A stretch of 17,771 bases of DNA from Anaeromyxobacter dehalogenans (lineage in GTDB: Bacteria > Myxococcota_A > UBA9042 > DTJE01): assembly GCA_020722625.1 (NCBI GenBank), contig DYKK01000035.1, forward strand, positions 1 to 17,771, read 5' to 3'. Made by a program: the position numbers and the translations under genes. Positions 15,265 to 17,771 of the stretch are shown here, piece by piece (position 1 is the stretch's first letter; each line of letters opens with the position of its first letter). The notes below the pieces were generated by a model. It saw nothing but the letters and a program-made list of their open reading frames with translations. It was not told the origin of the DNA and did not search any database.

Positions 15265-16545
15265 ATGGACTTCAACCTGGAGACCCTTCTGAAGTCGCGG
15301 GAGGAGCTGGGACGGCTCGGGGGCCGGGACGTGCTGGCCAAGGCGCACCGGTTCGAGATCGCGGACATCCTGCGTGGGATCGGTCTGTACCCGTACTACT
15401 GCGAACTCGATCGCAACGAGGGGGCGGTCGCGGTTCTTCAGGGACGCGAGGTCCTGATGTTCGGGTCGAACAACTACCTGGCCCTCACGACCCACCCGGA
15501 GGTCCGCGCCGCGGCCGAGGCCGCCATACGGGACCTCGGGACCAGCATGACCGGGTCGCGCCTGCTGAACGGCACGGCCCGCTACCACGTGGAGTTCGAG
15601 GCCGAGATCGCGGAGTTCGTCGGCAAGGAGGCGGCCCTCGTGTCCTCGACCGGGTACCAGGCGAACATCGGGGTCCTGAGCGGGCTGTTGGGCGGAGACG
15701 GGGTCGCGGTCCTCGACCGGTTCTGCCACGCGAGCCTCGTGGACGGCTGCCGGGTCGCGGGGGCGCGGGTCGTGTATTTCCGGCACAACGACGCGACCGA
15801 CCTGGACCGGGTCCTCGCGGAGGTCCCGGCGGAGACCCCGGCCCTCGTGGTCGTGGACGGGGTCTATAGCATGGAGGGGGACGTGGCGGACCTGCCGCGG
15901 ATCGTCGCCGTCGCGCAGCGGCACAAGACCCGCCTCCTCCTGGACGACGCGCACGGGATCGGGGTTCTGGGGCCCGGGGGACGCGGGACCGCGGCCCACT
16001 TCGGCCTGACCGGCGAGGTGGACCTCATCGTGGGGACCTTCTCGAAGTCGCTCGCCTCGGTCGGCGGGTTCGTGGCCGGGGACGCCCGCACGATGGATTA
16101 CGTGAAGCACTTCGGGCGGTCCTTCGTGTTCAGCGCGAGCGCGCCTCCCGCCGCGGTGGGCGCGGCCCGGGCGGCCCTGGCGGTGTTGAAGCGCGAGCCC
16201 GGGATCGTGGACCGCCTGCGCGCCAACGCCGACCACTGGCGGGAGGGCTTGCGCACCATCGGGCTGGACGTGGGCCGGTCGTCCACGCCCATCTGCCCGG
16301 TCGTCACCGGCCAGGAGGTCACGACCATCGGGATGTGGAAGGACCTCCTCGACGCCGGGGTCTTCGTGAACCCGGTGCTCTACCCGGCCGTGCCCCGCAA
16401 CCGGGCCATGCTGCGGACATCGGTCACCGCGGCCCACACCCTCGAGCAACTGGACCGGGCCCTGGAAGCGTTCCGGGACGTGGCCGGGACGTACGGGGTG
16501 GTCTCGGAGGGCGCAGGCGAGGGTTGGCCCTCCTCCGTGGCATGA
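15265..16545 (+). CDS. spt: Serine palmitoyltransferase-like alpha-oxoamine synthase
   Basis: A 426-residue PLP-dependent fold-type I enzyme, from the ATG favoured by its ribosome site. The key sites are intact: His 155 in CHAS (ring stacking), Asp 227 with DDAHG (pyridine nitrogen), and Lys 261 in TFSKSLASVGG (Schiff base). The family also includes BioF, KBL and ALAS. Two features favour serine palmitoyltransferase: the TFSKS sequence rather than the TLGKA usual in BioF and KBL, and the N-terminal GLYPYY followed by VLMFGSNNYL, like bacterial SPTs. SPT condenses serine with a long-chain acyl thioester to give 3-ketodihydrosphingosine, the first step of sphingolipid synthesis. An N-acyltransferase-like gene follows 30 bp downstream. 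BioF or KBL activity is not excluded. Confidence 0.85.
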   Translation: MDFNLETLLKSREELGRLGGRDVLAKAHRFEIADILRGIGLYPYYCELDRNEGAVAVLQGREVLMFGSNNYLALTTHPEVRAAAEAAIRDLGTSMTGSRLLNGTARYHVEFEAEIAEFVGKEAALVSSTGYQANIGVLSGLLGGDGVAVLDRFCHASLVDGCRVAGARVVYFRHNDATDLDRVLAEVPAETPALVVVDGVYSMEGDVADLPRIVAVAQRHKTRLLLDDAHGIGVLGPGGRGTAAHFGLTGEVDLIVGTFSKSLASVGGFVAGDARTMDYVKHFGRSFVFSASAPPAAVGAARAALAVLKREPGIVDRLRANADHWREGLRTIGLDVGRSSTPICPVVTGQEVTTIGMWKDLLDAGVFVNPVLYPAVPRNRAMLRTSVTAAHTLEQLDRALEAFRDVAGTYGVVSEGAGEGWPSSVA

Positions 16546-16575
16546 TCTCTTGCAGTGGCACCGGCGAGGAGACCC

Positions 16576-17715
16576 ATGGCCATCCAGATCACGTCCGTCG
16601 CGTCCAGGCGCGACCTCGACGAGTTCATCGAGGTCCCGTATCGCCTGATGCGCGGGGATCCGGCGTTCGTCCCGCCGTTGCGCATCGAGCGCCGGCAGGT
16701 CCTGGGCCGGGGCAATCCCTTCTTCCAGCATGGCGAGGCGACCTATTTCCTCGCGCGCCGGGACGGGGAGGTCGTGGGCCGCGTCTCGGCCCACCGGAAC
16801 TTCCTGCACGAGGAACGCTACCAGGACGGCGCGGGCTTCTTCGGCTTCTTCGATTGCGAGGACGACGAGGAGGCGGCCCGGGCCCTGCTCGGGGCCGCGT
16901 GCGATCACCTGCGAGGCCGCGGGTGTCGCCTCGTGCGCGGTCCGTTCAGTTTCTCGATCAACGACGAGTCGGGCATCCTGGTCGAGGGCTTCGAGACGCC
17001 GCCGTATCTGATGATGCCGCACAATCCCCCCTACTACGACCGGCTGATGCAGGCGGCCCGCTTCCACAAGGCCAAGGACCTGTTCGCCTGGGCCTACGAC
17101 CCGACCCGGCCCGTGCCCGAGCCGGCACGGATGCTCGCGGACGCCGTGCGCGAGCACCCGGGCCTGCGGATCCGCACGGTGCGGCGCCGGCGACTGCGCG
17201 AGGACCTGCGCATCATCCTCGGGGTTTTCAACGAGGCCTGGTCGCGCAACTGGGGTTTCCTCCCCCTGACCGAGGCGGAGATCGGCCACGCCGCGGCCCA
17301 GATGCGGTGGTTCCTGGAGCCGGAACTCGCGCTCATCGCGGAAGTGGATGGCCGGCCCGCCGCGATCTCCCTGGCGATCCCCAACCTGAACGAGGCGCTC
17401 GCGGGTCTGGACGGGCGGCTGTTCCCGACGGGGTGGCTGCGCCTGCTGTGGCGTCTGAAGGTGCGCAGACCGCGGACCGCACGCCTGATGCTGCTGGGGG
17501 TCCTGCCCGAGTTCCGGGGGTCCGCGCTCGGGGGCCTGTCGGTCCTGCTCTACGTCGAGGAGCACCTGCGCAGCCAGCGGCTCGGGATCCGCGGCGGAGA
17601 GTTGTCGTGGACGCTCGAGGACAACACCAAGATCAACACCGGGATCGAACTGATGGGCGGGAGGGTGTATAAGCGGTACCGGGTCTATGAGAAGGTGATC
17701 GGCCCCGGGGCGTGA
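16576..17715 (+). CDS. GNAT-like N-acyltransferase, candidate ceramide synthase
   Basis: A 379-residue protein from the ATG at 16576, with GAGGAG 4 nt upstream. The N-terminal part (FVPPLRIERRQVLGRGNPFF, then FLARRDGEVVGRVSAHRN and GFFGFFDCEDDEE) and the C-terminal GVLPEFRGSALGG loop followed by NTKINTGIELMGGRVYKRY match a large two-domain GNAT-like family of about 380 residues. A double N-acetyltransferase-like fold is likely, with the LPEFRG loop where acyl-CoA or acyl-ACP pyrophosphate would bind. It is 30 bp after the SPT-like gene, probably in one operon. In Caulobacter, a GNAT-type acyltransferase serves as ceramide synthase near spt (from memory). N-acylation of a sphingoid base is therefore a reasonable proposal here, but it is not shown by sequence. 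No signal peptide is seen. Confidence 0.75.
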   Translation: MAIQITSVASRRDLDEFIEVPYRLMRGDPAFVPPLRIERRQVLGRGNPFFQHGEATYFLARRDGEVVGRVSAHRNFLHEERYQDGAGFFGFFDCEDDEEAARALLGAACDHLRGRGCRLVRGPFSFSINDESGILVEGFETPPYLMMPHNPPYYDRLMQAARFHKAKDLFAWAYDPTRPVPEPARMLADAVREHPGLRIRTVRRRRLREDLRIILGVFNEAWSRNWGFLPLTEAEIGHAAAQMRWFLEPELALIAEVDGRPAAISLAIPNLNEALAGLDGRLFPTGWLRLLWRLKVRRPRTARLMLLGVLPEFRGSALGGLSVLLYVEEHLRSQRLGIRGGELSWTLEDNTKINTGIELMGGRVYKRYRVYEKVIGPGA

Positions 17716-17771
17716 CCCCGGCCGGCGCCGGCGGGCGGGCGAGCCGGGTGCGGTCGGTTAGGCGGGGGTGG

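Noticed and set aside
15232..17565. Minus-strand open frame of 777 codons
   Set aside because: It is antisense to the SPT-like and GNAT-like genes. The product is Asp/Gly/Arg/Pro-biased and has no family features.
17704..17732. GC-rich stem after the GNAT-like gene as terminator
   Set aside because: CCGGGG-CGTGA-CCCCGG forms a 6-bp stem that includes the stop codon, and GCCGGCGCCGGC at 17721-17732 is a loopless palindrome. Neither is followed by a T-run, and such stems are expected by chance at this GC.

Overview
The window is high-GC DNA (about 70% or more in coding regions, with G or C at most third codon positions). It is densely packed with bacterial genes and most resembles a deltaproteobacterium of the Myxococcota type. 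Several features point that way: a transmembrane Ser/Thr kinase with the HRDVSPHN catalytic-loop variant and PEGA-like extracytoplasmic repeats, a surface protein ending in a MYXO-CTERM-like Cys/hydrophobic/Arg tail, Asp-Pro-Gly-rich linkers, and a serine-palmitoyltransferase-type gene. The assignment is inference from gene content. There is no rRNA, tRNA, CRISPR array or insertion sequence.

There are five apparent transcription units. (A) Minus strand, 2605 to 1: exbD, tonB, a membrane-anchored HExxH peptidase and a gene cut by the window edge. (B) Plus strand, 2744-4285, divergent from A: a large CxxCxxCC (YkgJ-type) protein with a PqqD-like N-terminus. (C) Minus strand, 9648 to 4297: Ser/Thr kinase, small Cys-rich lipoprotein-like protein, MutT-type Nudix hydrolase, exported TldD-like metallopeptidase and PP2C phosphatase. 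The central genes overlap by one or four bases. (D) Minus strand, 14743 to 9933: a secreted GH57-like/CBM25-like protein with a surface-sorting tail, then a secreted DUF6600-like protein with a Pro/Ala/Arg-rich tail. (E) Plus strand, 15265-17715, divergent from D: a serine-palmitoyltransferase-like enzyme and a GNAT-like N-acyltransferase, plausibly the first and an acylation step of ceramide synthesis.

Unit C puts a kinase and the opposing phosphatase at the two ends of one run of genes, with exported or cell-envelope proteins between them. Units A, C, D and E all touch the envelope: proton-motive-force coupling, membrane proteolysis, surface glycan binding and sphingolipid synthesis.

Promoter-like sites were found by eye in front of A, B, C and E. 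In all four, exactly 26 nt separate the -10 hexamer from the chosen start codon. The 521-bp gap between D and E is unusual: it holds a 12-bp tandem repeat and falls to about 38% GC next to the unit E promoter. The 284-bp gap between D and C holds a 7-bp tandem repeat and a hairpin.
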